Shown: one piece after another, positions 53,389 to 61,431 of the stretch | Position numbering within the stretch: position 1 is the first letter of the stretch | Layout: the number at the start of each line of letters is the position of its first letter | NCBI GenBank assembly: GCA_036746235.1 | Contig: DAIOEN010000012.1 | Location: 1 to 64,000 of the forward strand | Reading direction: 5' to 3' | DNA: 64,000 nt | From: CALARM01 sp036746235 | GTDB taxonomy: Bacteria; Vulcanimicrobiota; SpSt-956; JAKJGF01 | Position numbers and translations under genes: made by a program | The notes under the pieces: generated by a model | What the model was told of the DNA's origin: nothing | Database searches by the model: none | What the model saw: only the letters and a program-made list of their open reading frames with translations

Positions 53389-54945
53389 ATGCAACAAATA
53401 AAAAATCTTGCTTTTGATTATCTTAATAATAGTTCTATTTTCTTTAAAGATAGCGAGTTACAAGATATTCATATTACTGAGAATACAAATATCGAAAGTC
53501 TTCAGGATGGTCCCGCTGTAATAACAAGATGTAAAAATCTGACTATAGATGCAGGTGCAACCTGGTCACTTTCAAATAGATGTGAGCGATGGGATATAAT
53601 TATAAATGGAAATGCTGTTATAAATGGCATTATCTCTTTAGACTCAAAAGGTATATCCAGAGCAGGAAATATCACTTGTAATATCTATGGTTTCTTTGGA
53701 AAGAAAAATCAAAAGATTGTAAATTCAGGAGATATAGATTTTAATAATGCCTTCGATTGGAATCTAAAAAGTTTCACAATTAACTCAGGTGGAATTGCTA
53801 CAGATGGAGGAATTATAAATATTTATTGTTCTGGCAATATTACAGTAGGAGTTACGGGAGAGGTTACAGCTGATGGGGCGAGTGGGAAAAATGGAGGAAC
53901 CGTTCATGTTTATTACGTTGGAAACTTTATTCTTTCCGGTAATATTACTGCCAGTGGTGGAACAGGTGGAAATGCCGGTACTGTTACGATAGAAGATTTA
54001 TCTTACATTATTACTGAGTATAAAAAAACCCTTGCAACCGGGGAATATATTTACACAATAATTGACATTGGCGGTGGTAAAGCTATGATTGGTACGAAAT
54101 CTACCGGCAAAGTTTTTTATACTGAAGATTGGGGGCTGAACTGGACAGACCAGGGACGATTAGGGACTGCTACATGTGTTCGCTGTTTTCTGGACTTCGG
54201 AAGTGGTCATATATGGGCCGGTGTTGGTTCAACAAGCTCAGCCGGTGCAAAAATTTATGAAACTCTTAATTATGGAACTCAATGGACTTTAAAGGCAACA
54301 TTGGGAACCCAAAAGAGAGTAGCTTCTATGTGTAATCTGAGCGGTGGTATATTACTTGCTGGTACCTGGGATGGCGGACGTATATATAAAACTATAGACT
54401 CAGGTCTGAACTGGACTGATAAAGGAAGTTTTGATAGTTTTAACGTGAGAAGTTTGCTTCATCTCGGAGGGGATAATGTTCTTATGGGCGGCAGGTTTGG
54501 AGCAATAAAACTCTCTACTGATGCAGGAAATACTTGGACATTAAAAGCAACTTTAAGCGGTGCAGATAAAGTAAGATATTTCCTCCTACTCTCCGATGGT
54601 TCTATTATAGCAGGAGATCAAAAAGGAAAGATTTATAAATGTAATGGAAGCCCTTATACTACTTGGACTTTAAAGAAAACTTTCTATACAAAACAAGAAA
54701 TTGTAGAATTTAAAAATATAATAGGTAATAAAATTCTTGTTTCTATGTCACCGACAAAAGTTTCATCTACTGATACACAAAAGCACGTTGCGGTAACAGA
54801 AGATGCAGGAGACACCTGGAGAGTGATAGACTCTCTGACTTCAACGCAGACGAATTCTTACGGAGTAAACCGGCAGAATGTATTTTTCAAAGGAATAACA
54901 AATGAATGGTTAAATATTCCAATTAACCATTTTGGAGCTTATTGA
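53389..54945 (+). CDS. Tail fibre/host-recognition protein with BNR-like repeats
   Basis: 518 residues. N-terminal 215 residues have beta-helix character (INGNAVINGIISL, GNITVGVTGEVTADGA). C-terminal region carries repeated BNR/Asp-box-like blades (YTEDWGLNWTDQG, YKTIDSGLNWTDKG, LSTDAGNTWTLKA, VTEDAGDTWRVID), as in sialidase- or YCF48-like propellers, probably binding a host surface glycan. The downstream HprK-like gene overlaps its stop (TGATG). Confidence 0.75.
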   Translation: MQQIKNLAFDYLNNSSIFFKDSELQDIHITENTNIESLQDGPAVITRCKNLTIDAGATWSLSNRCERWDIIINGNAVINGIISLDSKGISRAGNITCNIYGFFGKKNQKIVNSGDIDFNNAFDWNLKSFTINSGGIATDGGIINIYCSGNITVGVTGEVTADGASGKNGGTVHVYYVGNFILSGNITASGGTGGNAGTVTIEDLSYIITEYKKTLATGEYIYTIIDIGGGKAMIGTKSTGKVFYTEDWGLNWTDQGRLGTATCVRCFLDFGSGHIWAGVGSTSSAGAKIYETLNYGTQWTLKATLGTQKRVASMCNLSGGILLAGTWDGGRIYKTIDSGLNWTDKGSFDSFNVRSLLHLGGDNVLMGGRFGAIKLSTDAGNTWTLKATLSGADKVRYFLLLSDGSIIAGDQKGKIYKCNGSPYTTWTLKKTFYTKQEIVEFKNIIGNKILVSMSPTKVSSTDTQKHVAVTEDAGDTWRVIDSLTSTQTNSYGVNRQNVFFKGITNEWLNIPINHFGAY

Positions 54946-55781
54946 TGGTTTTACGAATAGATAATTTATCGTGGCAACTTATAACAGGTAAAACAGATAA
55001 AGATTTTATTGATAATCTTACAGGTATTATGAATTTACAACCCGGTCAAGCTGTTTCAAAACTTATTATCTCCAGAGGAAAGGTTGAGGAAATTATTAAA
55101 AAATATCATCCTTTTAAAGAGAACTGGAAAGAGTATAAAAATAGTTACATTCGTTACTTTATTCATAATATTTCAAAGGATATCCTTTGTGAAGTGATAA
55201 TTAAAAAAGGTGAAGAGGCAGATTTCCTCTTGGCGAAACACGGACTTTTTTATCCTGTTTTTAATGAAATTATCTCCTGTGGTGGTTTACCTATTCATAG
55301 CACTTTACTTGAGAAAAAAGGGGAAGGAATTCTCTTGGTGGGTACAAATTCATCGGGAAAATCTACCTGTGCAAAAATTATTCAAAAGCCATGGAGAGCA
55401 TTATCTGACGATATTTCTTTAATGCTCAATGGCAAAGCTCACCCTTTTCCTACCTGGACAAACTTCACTACAAAAAAATACGAGAAAAAGAAGAGATGGA
55501 ACGTCAAGAGAAGTGTACCTATCAAAGCTCTTTTCTTTCTTGAAAAATATGAAAAAGATGAAGTTTTACCAATTGAAAAAGATAAGGCTTTAATGCTTTT
55601 AAATCAATCAATATATGAGGCTATGCCAGGTTATATTCAATCTCTTTCTAAAGAAGATGTTAGAATTTTTCGTATAAAAGTATTTAATAATGTCTGTAAT
55701 TTCATAAAACCATTACCTGTTTTTACTTTAAAGTTCACAAAAGATGGTCAATATTGGAAAAAAATAGAGGAAGTGATATAA
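54945..55781 (+). CDS. HPr-kinase-like P-loop protein (ScmC-like)
   Basis: 278 residues. ATG 54945 overlaps the fibre stop (TGATG); GGAG is 8 nt upstream. P-loop GTNSSGKST near residue 133 and a SDD near residue 154 resemble HPr kinase/phosphorylase and the SynChlorMet ScmC-like proteins that occur in peptide-modification cassettes. No HPr gene is near. Its coupling to the fibre gene suggests phosphorylation or other modification of phage proteins or cargo in the host, which is inference. Confidence 0.7.
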   Translation: MVLRIDNLSWQLITGKTDKDFIDNLTGIMNLQPGQAVSKLIISRGKVEEIIKKYHPFKENWKEYKNSYIRYFIHNISKDILCEVIIKKGEEADFLLAKHGLFYPVFNEIISCGGLPIHSTLLEKKGEGILLVGTNSSGKSTCAKIIQKPWRALSDDISLMLNGKAHPFPTWTNFTTKKYEKKKRWNVKRSVPIKALFFLEKYEKDEVLPIEKDKALMLLNQSIYEAMPGYIQSLSKEDVRIFRIKVFNNVCNFIKPLPVFTLKFTKDGQYWKKIEEVI

Positions 55782-56717
55782 ATGTCAGATGAAGTAATAA
55801 TAATTCCAATTAAAACTTTTATGTATATAGGAAATAGTATGGTACCTCAGTTTTTCGATGGTGATATAGTAGATATAGGAATTTACCATACTGTGGATGA
55901 AGTTGAGATTGGAGATATTATTGTAACAAAATCATTGTCTATAACTGGAAATAAACACGTCTGCCATAGGATTATAGAAATTACAGAAACCGGAAAAATA
56001 AAGACAAAAGGAGATAATAATTCAGGCGTTGACTCCTGGGAACTTAATTTTGAGGATATAGAGGGAAAAATAATCAACGCTGATAGACCTCAAAGGATAA
56101 AAAGATATTTCATTCATAATCAATATAGTAAACAATCTAGAGAGATAATAGAGCAGATAATAGAACAGAATAATCAGGAAAGAGATGAACTTCAGGGAGA
56201 GATAAATAGAATTTTAGAAGAATTGAAAATTACTCCGGAGTATATTGCTCTTTTTGAAAGTGAAATGTGGGCTGATTATCTTTCTAATATGGCTAATTTA
56301 CAACAGGCAGAAGAGAATTTTGAGGCAGGAGTAATTACGGAGGAACAGATTGAAATAGATAGGGAAGAATTTCATATAATAGCTGAAACAGTAACAACAA
56401 GTCAAATTTATACTGATTATTTTGCTCTGCCCGGTCACGCTGAATTACAGCAAGCCTCGTTAGATTTAAGACTTTTTGAATATGATATGATCAGAATAGT
56501 TAATGATTCTTCTGAAATAAGAGGGGAACATAGGATTATAGCTTTTCCAGTTGGAGTTCTGGAGATACCTGAGTATCTAAATTGGAATAGTCAGAAGGTT
56601 GCTTGCTCAAAAAAATGTTATCATAATTTGAAGGATTTAAATAAATATAATATATGGCAGGAAGCCTTTAAAGATAATATTAAACGATTAATTGGAACTG
56701 AAAAAGTGAGTATATAA
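55782..56717 (+). CDS. S24/S26 signal-peptidase-like protein with helical C-terminus
   Basis: 311 residues. N-terminal S26-type serine peptidase fold: Ser in YIGNSMVPQF, then FDGDIVDI and HRIIEIT, KTKGDNNSGVDSW. The usual membrane anchor is absent, so it would be soluble. The general base position looks like His of HRI (SipW/archaeal type). Residues 130-311 are mostly helical with a Cys-containing end (KVACSKKCYHNL). One nt separates it from the HprK-like gene, forming a two-gene unit known from peptide-maturation cassettes. Last gene before attR. Confidence 0.7.
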   Translation: MSDEVIIIPIKTFMYIGNSMVPQFFDGDIVDIGIYHTVDEVEIGDIIVTKSLSITGNKHVCHRIIEITETGKIKTKGDNNSGVDSWELNFEDIEGKIINADRPQRIKRYFIHNQYSKQSREIIEQIIEQNNQERDELQGEINRILEELKITPEYIALFESEMWADYLSNMANLQQAEENFEAGVITEEQIEIDREEFHIIAETVTTSQIYTDYFALPGHAELQQASLDLRLFEYDMIRIVNDSSEIRGEHRIIAFPVGVLEIPEYLNWNSQKVACSKKCYHNLKDLNKYNIWQEAFKDNIKRLIGTEKVSI

Positions 56718-56731
56718 AAGGAAAAGAAAAT

Positions 56732-56774
56732 TTTGCTACAAGTTATATTATCATTTAAGGATAAGAAGGTCAAA
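56732..56774. other. attR of the prophage
   Basis: The phage half (56732-56750, TTTGCTACAAGTTATATTA) is the P arm, an inverted 18/19 match to 10005-10023. The core CATTT (56752-56756) matches attL. The bacterial half has GTCAAA at 56769-56774, the inverted partner of TTTGAC at 9981-9986. Confidence 0.85.
56768..56773 (-). promoter_or_regulatory. -35 element of the HEAT-repeat gene (right half of split promoter)
   Basis: On the minus strand TTGACC. In the reconstructed attB it lies exactly 17 bp upstream of TATAAT (9989-9994). In the lysogen it is orphaned. Confidence 0.7.
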
Positions 56775-56779
56775 TTGTA

Positions 56780-56812
56780 GAAGAGTGAAGGGTGAAGGGT
56801 ATTCACCTTTTA
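56780..56812. repeat. GTGAAGG-type degenerate repeat with hairpin
   Basis: GAAGAGTGAAGGGTGAAGGG followed by ATTCACC; GGTGAA/TTCACC form a hairpin. Same purine-rich repeat family as 2515-2610. It lies just outside attR, on the host side. Confidence 0.6.
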
Positions 56813-56887
56813 CGATTCCCATATAAAACTCTTTAAATAAACAGGATTATTTATAAAATTGTTGAATTTAAAATTGAGGGTATCTTT

Positions 56888-57967
56888 ATGCTTGAACCGG
56901 GCAGACGTTGTATTATTGCTTCAATCTGTATAATCATTATTTTCTTTACAGGAATTTTTGGATACCACTTTATAGAGGGGTGGAATTATCTTGATTCTAT
57001 GTATATGATGATTATAACTCTGAGCACCATAGGCTTTGGAGAAACCCATCCTCTATCTCCTGCAGGGAGACTGCTTACCATATTTATTATAATATTCGGT
57101 ATAACTACAGGAGCCTATGTTCTACAGGGTATAGCCCGTTTTATTCTTGAAGGGGAACTGAGTAAAATGATAAAAAAACAGAAATTACAGAAGCAAATAG
57201 AAGCTATAAAAGACCATTTTATCATATGCGGATTTGGAAGAATAGGATGCAGAATTGCATCGGAATTGAAAGAAGCAGGAGTGGAATTTGTTATATTAGA
57301 CAGGGATAATAATTTATATGAACATATAACAGACGAAAAAAACTATCTTATGATAGAAGGAGATGCTACAAATGACGAGATACTGAAAAAAAGCGGTATT
57401 GAAAGAGCAAAAGGTCTTGTATGCGCACTGCCTTCAGATGCAGATAATGTTTATGTAGTGCTTTCATCAAGAGAGCTGAACAAAAAACTTATTATTATTT
57501 CCCGGTGCCGTGAAGAAAGCGGCAAAAAAAAGCTTTATATAGCAGGAGCAGATAAGGTTATATCACCATATCATATGGGTGCTATGAGAATGTCTATGGC
57601 TGTAATAAAACCAAATGTCTATGGCTTCCTGGAATTAATAACGGAAAATAAAGAACTTGACCTGGATATGTCAGAAATAGAAGTAGTTACTGGTTCTGCT
57701 CTTCATAGAGTTCCCCTGAAGGATTCACATATAAGAGATAAACTCGGAGTTATAGTTATAGGTATGAAAAAACATAATGGTCATATGTTATTCAACCCAT
57801 CTCCGAAAGAATTCATAGAGGAAAGAGACCATCTTATAGTTCTGGGAAGCAAGGATCAGATTAAAGCTCTTAATGAAATGGTTGGAAAAACAACAAGGGA
57901 AGATTTACTGGGTATAACAAAAAGACTCAGGTTAAAAGAAGTGCGTTATGATATGAGTAATGAATAA
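56888..57967 (+). CDS. Potassium channel with RCK (TrkA-N/TrkA-C) domains
   Basis: 359 residues. Two-helix pore: membrane segments near 8-28 and 60-85 with pore helix and filter TLSTIGFGE (residues 45-52). Then RCK: Rossmann motif ICGFGRIGCRIASELKEAG near 113, and a TrkA-C domain to the C-terminus. It would conduct K+ gated by NAD(H)/nucleotides. Filter is TIGFG rather than TVGYG, as in many prokaryotic channels. Its 5' region contains the attB right half. Confidence 0.92.
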   Translation: MLEPGRRCIIASICIIIIFFTGIFGYHFIEGWNYLDSMYMMIITLSTIGFGETHPLSPAGRLLTIFIIIFGITTGAYVLQGIARFILEGELSKMIKKQKLQKQIEAIKDHFIICGFGRIGCRIASELKEAGVEFVILDRDNNLYEHITDEKNYLMIEGDATNDEILKKSGIERAKGLVCALPSDADNVYVVLSSRELNKKLIIISRCREESGKKKLYIAGADKVISPYHMGAMRMSMAVIKPNVYGFLELITENKELDLDMSEIEVVTGSALHRVPLKDSHIRDKLGVIVIGMKKHNGHMLFNPSPKEFIEERDHLIVLGSKDQIKALNEMVGKTTREDLLGITKRLRLKEVRYDMSNE

Positions 57968-58013
57968 GGTCGAAGCCGGTATTTTACCGATAATAAAATG
58001 GAGGTGAAAAATA

Positions 58014-58187
58014 GTGGAGAAAACAAAAATTGACTGGGATTTAATGCAACTTTATATGAGAGTCTTACAACTTAAAGGTTCTTTTGAAAAGAGCAAAAAG
58101 GAATATGAAGAATATATAATAAAATGCGAAAAATCCATAGAAGAGTGTAATGAAATGCTTAAAGATCTTGAAGAATTTACTCCCTGA
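58014..58187 (+). CDS. Small helical protein, 57 residues
   Basis: GTG start after GGAGGTG. Helical with a Cys-containing middle (YIIKCEKSIEECNEMLKDL). Follows the channel gene with 46 nt spacing. Function unknown. Confidence 0.65.
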   Translation: MEKTKIDWDLMQLYMRVLQLKGSFEKSKKEYEEYIIKCEKSIEECNEMLKDLEEFTP

Positions 58188-58213
58188 TTGACGTCATTTC
58201 AAGAATTTATTCT

Positions 58214-58822
58214 TTAACTGGCCATGGAATAAATCAAACTCTCTTCCGGCATATATTTAATGAAATCAAAATTCTTTTTACACGAAAGTTTTTCATCATT
58301 AATCAGGACAGGATTCAATATTTTCAGCCCATCAAAATCTACTTCACTGACAGATGTACAGAAAATGATTTTTTCAGATTTTCTATTCTGAAGATCTGTA
58401 AGACATTTTTCAAATATACAATTTTGAGATAAAAAATTTTCTACCGGATATACTATAGCTCCATGAAGTTTTTCAGGGGTTATAACTCTGGACCTCGGAT
58501 TTGTTGTATCAATAAATATATTCATAGAAGCTATTGAAAAATTCCTTTTTTTAACAGATTCTTTTATACGCTTTTTGAATTTATTATCACCGGGATCGCC
58601 GTTCCAGAAGCCAGATAATGCTTTAGAAAGATATATTTCTATATCTTTCACACTGCCTGTACGAAAAAGTATGTTTTTTTCCTGTCCGAAAAAACAAACA
58701 AGTAAAGCTGCAAGTGCAATAGAATGGGCATGTCCGTCTTCTTTGCCGATTAACAGGGCAAACTTCTCTTTACTCTGAATAAAATTAATTAAATTTTTAA
58801 AAACCTTATTTTTATGATCCAT
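58214..58822 (-). CDS. Unknown cytoplasmic protein, 202 residues
   Basis: Not recognised. N-terminal LIGKEDGHAHSIALAALLVCFFGQ resembles the start of P-loop partition/kinase-like folds but lacks a clear Walker A. Later strands (IIFCTSVSEVDFDGLKIL) suggest an alpha/beta fold. Convergent with the 57-residue gene. Confidence 0.6.
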   Translation of the reverse strand: MDHKNKVFKNLINFIQSKEKFALLIGKEDGHAHSIALAALLVCFFGQEKNILFRTGSVKDIEIYLSKALSGFWNGDPGDNKFKKRIKESVKKRNFSIASMNIFIDTTNPRSRVITPEKLHGAIVYPVENFLSQNCIFEKCLTDLQNRKSEKIIFCTSVSEVDFDGLKILNPVLINDEKLSCKKNFDFIKYMPEESLIYSMAS

Positions 58823-59149
58823 CTTCTATCACGTCCGCTTTATTATTTTATCGTACCTACTGTTTATAAATGTCCACTGACGCATGACAAGTAAAGCGCA
58901 TAGAATTATTTCCAGATACTGAATTCTATTTTTAATTTTTACAAAAACAAAAAAAGTCTCTATATTTACTATCGGAACTATTGCAAAAAAATTAAGGGCA
59001 TTTTTTATATTTTATAATTTAAATTTACAACATAAATTTGGAGCTTTGCTAAACCGGCAGGATTTTACAATATTTCGTTGAAAAATAAATTATTGGAAAG
59101 GATATAAAATATCAGGGGAAACTAAATTTGTAACTATTTATTAAAAATT
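58823..59149. other. AT-rich intergenic region between divergent genes
   Basis: No gene. TTGAAA (59078-59083) and TATAAA (59103-59108), 19 bp apart, form a possible weak promoter for the Nudix gene. A GC-richer CACTGACGCATGACAAG patch at 58873 resembles a degraded repeat. Confidence 0.4.
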
Positions 59150-59701
59150 ATGAAAGATAAATGGACTTTTTTAACATCTCATGTTGTATTTACTGATAGA
59201 ATCCTGAAAATACGGCATGACAGATATCTGTTTAACGAAGAGAATACAGAAAAAGACTATACTGTAATTGATACCTATAACTGGGTAAACATATTGCCTG
59301 TAACTGAAGATGGCAGAGTTATACTCATAAAACAGTACAGACATGGAACAAAAGAAGATATAATAGAAATTCCCGGAGGTGTTGTAGAAAGTGAGGACAT
59401 ATCTCCGGAAATGGCTGCCAGGAGAGAATTACTTGAAGAGACAGGTTACAGTTCGGAAGAATTTATCGATCTCGGTGCTGTAATACCGAACCCTGCCATT
59501 CAAAGTAATAAATGCTATATGTATCTTGCAAAAAATGCCTTCAAAGCAGGCAACCAGTCTCTTGATCCTCATGAAGAGATAGATCTGTTCTTTGTACCCA
59601 GAAAAGAGATAGCCTCGATGATACGGAGCGGTGAAATCAAACATTCCCTTGTCATAGATGCTTTTTGTCTCTTAATGCTATATGAAGGAAAAGAAATATA
59701 A
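59150..59701 (+). CDS. Nudix hydrolase (ADP-ribose pyrophosphatase-like)
   Basis: 183 residues. Full Nudix box GX5EX7REUXEEXGU is present starting GGVVES and ending REL-LEETGY, preceded by the typical QYRHGTKEDIIEIPGG segment of ADP-ribose/sugar-nucleotide pyrophosphatases. It hydrolyses NDP-X, most likely ADP-ribose. Lies upstream of lysC but with 130 nt between. Confidence 0.9.
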   Translation: MKDKWTFLTSHVVFTDRILKIRHDRYLFNEENTEKDYTVIDTYNWVNILPVTEDGRVILIKQYRHGTKEDIIEIPGGVVESEDISPEMAARRELLEETGYSSEEFIDLGAVIPNPAIQSNKCYMYLAKNAFKAGNQSLDPHEEIDLFFVPRKEIASMIRSGEIKHSLVIDAFCLLMLYEGKEI

Positions 59702-59865
59702 TTTTTATCAGTCAGCTATCAGCAGTCAGCTTTCCCTTGAAAATAGTTATTGCCTGAAGCTGAAATATACTATAAAGAGAGGAGAGTCATCACTGGCCGG
59801 TTTTTTAAAGAATCTGGCTCTAATACTATGAAAGTAATTAAATTCGGAGGTTCAAGCTTAACTGA

Positions 59866-59965
59866 NNNNNNNNNNNNNNNNNNNNNNNNNNNNNNNNNNN
59901 NNNNNNNNNNNNNNNNNNNNNNNNNNNNNNNNNNNNNNNNNNNNNNNNNNNNNNNNNNNNNNNNN
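59866..59965. other. Assembly gap (100 N) between identical 55-bp copies
   Basis: 59811-59865 is identical to 59966-60020. The lysC start occurs in both copies; the gene is complete after the gap. No missing sequence is implied. Confidence 0.95.
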
Positions 59966-59982
59966 AATCTGGCTCTAATACT

Positions 59983-61353
59983 ATGAAAGTAATTAAATTC
60001 GGAGGTTCAAGCTTAACTGACGCAGAAAGTTATCACAGGGTAAAAGAGTTATTAATAAAGGAAAAAGAAGATAAAGTACTTGTTTTATCTGCCATGCAGG
60101 GCATTACAAAAGAACTGCAGAAGGCCATAAAAAAAGCTTTAAAAGAAGAAGATGAAGTAGAAAAGATTATAAAAGAAATATCAAAAAAACATCAGATAGT
60201 TGCAACTCAGGCTATAAGAAATTCAGAAATTCTTTCAGATATCCTGGAGAGAATTGAAAAAAAGATGAAACGCCTTGAAAGGCTGTTATACGGAATAAAC
60301 TATACGGAAGAGGTAACGGCAAAATCAAGGGATATGATACTCAGTTTCGGCGAAAGACTCTCTGTTCATATAATGGAAGGTATATTCAGGTCAGAAGGCA
60401 TAAAGAGCTGTGCCATGGAAGCAGACGAAATAGGCATAATCACAGACGGAGAATTCGGTAATTCCACAGCGGATTTGAAGAGTACAAGAAAAAATCTCAA
60501 AAAAAATATAGGCCATGTTCTGGATAAAGGAATCATTCCTGTAGTAACAGGTTTTTTCGGACAATCAAAAGATGGCTACACAACACTTTTCGGCTTCGGA
60601 GGAAGTGATTATACAGCAGGTATTATAGCCTGTTCACTGGACAGCAGTGTTGTTGAAGTATGGAAAGATGTAGATGGTTTTATGAGCGCAGATCCAAAAC
60701 TTGTTCCTGGAGCTCATTTTATAGACAGACTATCTTATGCGGAAGCGGCAGAGCTTGCCTATTTCGGAGCAAAAATACTCCACCCCAGAATCGTCCAGCC
60801 TATTGAACCCAGAGCCATACCTATAGTTATTAAAAATGCTTACAATCCGGACCTTACAGGAACTATAATAGAAAAAGAAGGTTATCAGAAAGAAGATGTC
60901 ATTAAAAGTGTGGCATGCAGCAAAGATATAGGCGTAATAAAGATTGAAGGAGTGGGTATAGGTTATAAGCCGGGTGTACTGTCTTCTATGGCGTCAGCCA
61001 TAAGTAACCATGGAATAAATATAAAATCTGTAATTACTGCCCAGACCAGTATAAATATCATACTTGACATGGAAGATCTTGATGACTGCCATAAAATGCT
61101 GAAAAAGCACCACAGCACTGCAGTGGAAGATGTAGTAAAAATAGAAGATGAAGCCTTAATAGGTGTTGTAGGAGAAGGTATGGCCACGACAAAAGGCCTT
61201 GCTGCAAGGGTATTCAGAGCTATTGCAGAAGAGCATGTCAATGTTGACATGATATCTTACGGTGCTTCACAGGTAGCATTTTATCTTATAGTAAAAGAAG
61301 AATATCTGGAAAGAGCTGTAAAAGCAGTACACAGAGAATTTTTTAAAGTTTAA
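59983..61353 (+). CDS. lysC: Aspartate kinase
   Basis: 456 residues, monofunctional aspartokinase, first step of Asp-derived amino acid synthesis (Asp to aspartyl phosphate). Starts with KVIKFGGSSL (ATP/Asp-binding), has FGFGGSDYTAG and EVWKDVDGFM, then two ACT domains at the C-terminus (VKSVACSKDIGVIKIEGVG and an end IAEEHVNVDMISYG) for feedback control. The ATG copy at 59829 is the other side of the gap artefact. Downstream genes consume aspartate semialdehyde, so the operon may be devoted to homocysteine. Confidence 0.93.
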   Translation: MKVIKFGGSSLTDAESYHRVKELLIKEKEDKVLVLSAMQGITKELQKAIKKALKEEDEVEKIIKEISKKHQIVATQAIRNSEILSDILERIEKKMKRLERLLYGINYTEEVTAKSRDMILSFGERLSVHIMEGIFRSEGIKSCAMEADEIGIITDGEFGNSTADLKSTRKNLKKNIGHVLDKGIIPVVTGFFGQSKDGYTTLFGFGGSDYTAGIIACSLDSSVVEVWKDVDGFMSADPKLVPGAHFIDRLSYAEAAELAYFGAKILHPRIVQPIEPRAIPIVIKNAYNPDLTGTIIEKEGYQKEDVIKSVACSKDIGVIKIEGVGIGYKPGVLSSMASAISNHGINIKSVITAQTSINIILDMEDLDDCHKMLKKHHSTAVEDVVKIEDEALIGVVGEGMATTKGLAARVFRAIAEEHVNVDMISYGASQVAFYLIVKEEYLERAVKAVHREFFKV

Positions 61354-61369
61354 TATTCAGGTGAATAGT

Positions 61370-61420
61370 GAAGGGAAATTTCCACTACTCACTACTTACC
61401 ACTCACTACTCACTAAAAAG
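61370..61420. repeat. Degenerate CACTACT/TCACTAC repeat
   Basis: CCACTACTCACTACTTACC followed by ACTCACTACTCACTA before the RBS of the next gene. Intergenic repeat of the host type. Confidence 0.7.
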
Positions 61421-61431
61421 GATGTGATTAT

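Larger units (their letters stand above)
10000..56755. mobile_element. Temperate siphophage-like prophage, serine-recombinase integrated, about 46.76 kb
   Basis: Bounded by attL and attR and containing, in order, integrase, repressor and Cro-like genes, replication, terminase, head, tail, lysis, fibre and cargo modules. All structural modules look intact, so it may be functional. The head genes are of the Mu-like type (DUF935 portal, MuF, I-type protease, gp36/gp37-like), but there is no transposase and the tail has no recognisable sheath, so it is not a transposable Mu relative. Heptamer repeats typical of the host arms were not found inside. Confidence 0.93.

Noticed and set aside
10004..56717. 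Diversity-generating retroelement or retron
   Set aside because: No reverse transcriptase-like motif was seen in any reading frame I examined.
10005..56750. Inverted 19-bp match as terminal inverted repeats of a transposon
   Set aside because: The match is better explained as the two arms of attP; there is a serine recombinase and no transposase.
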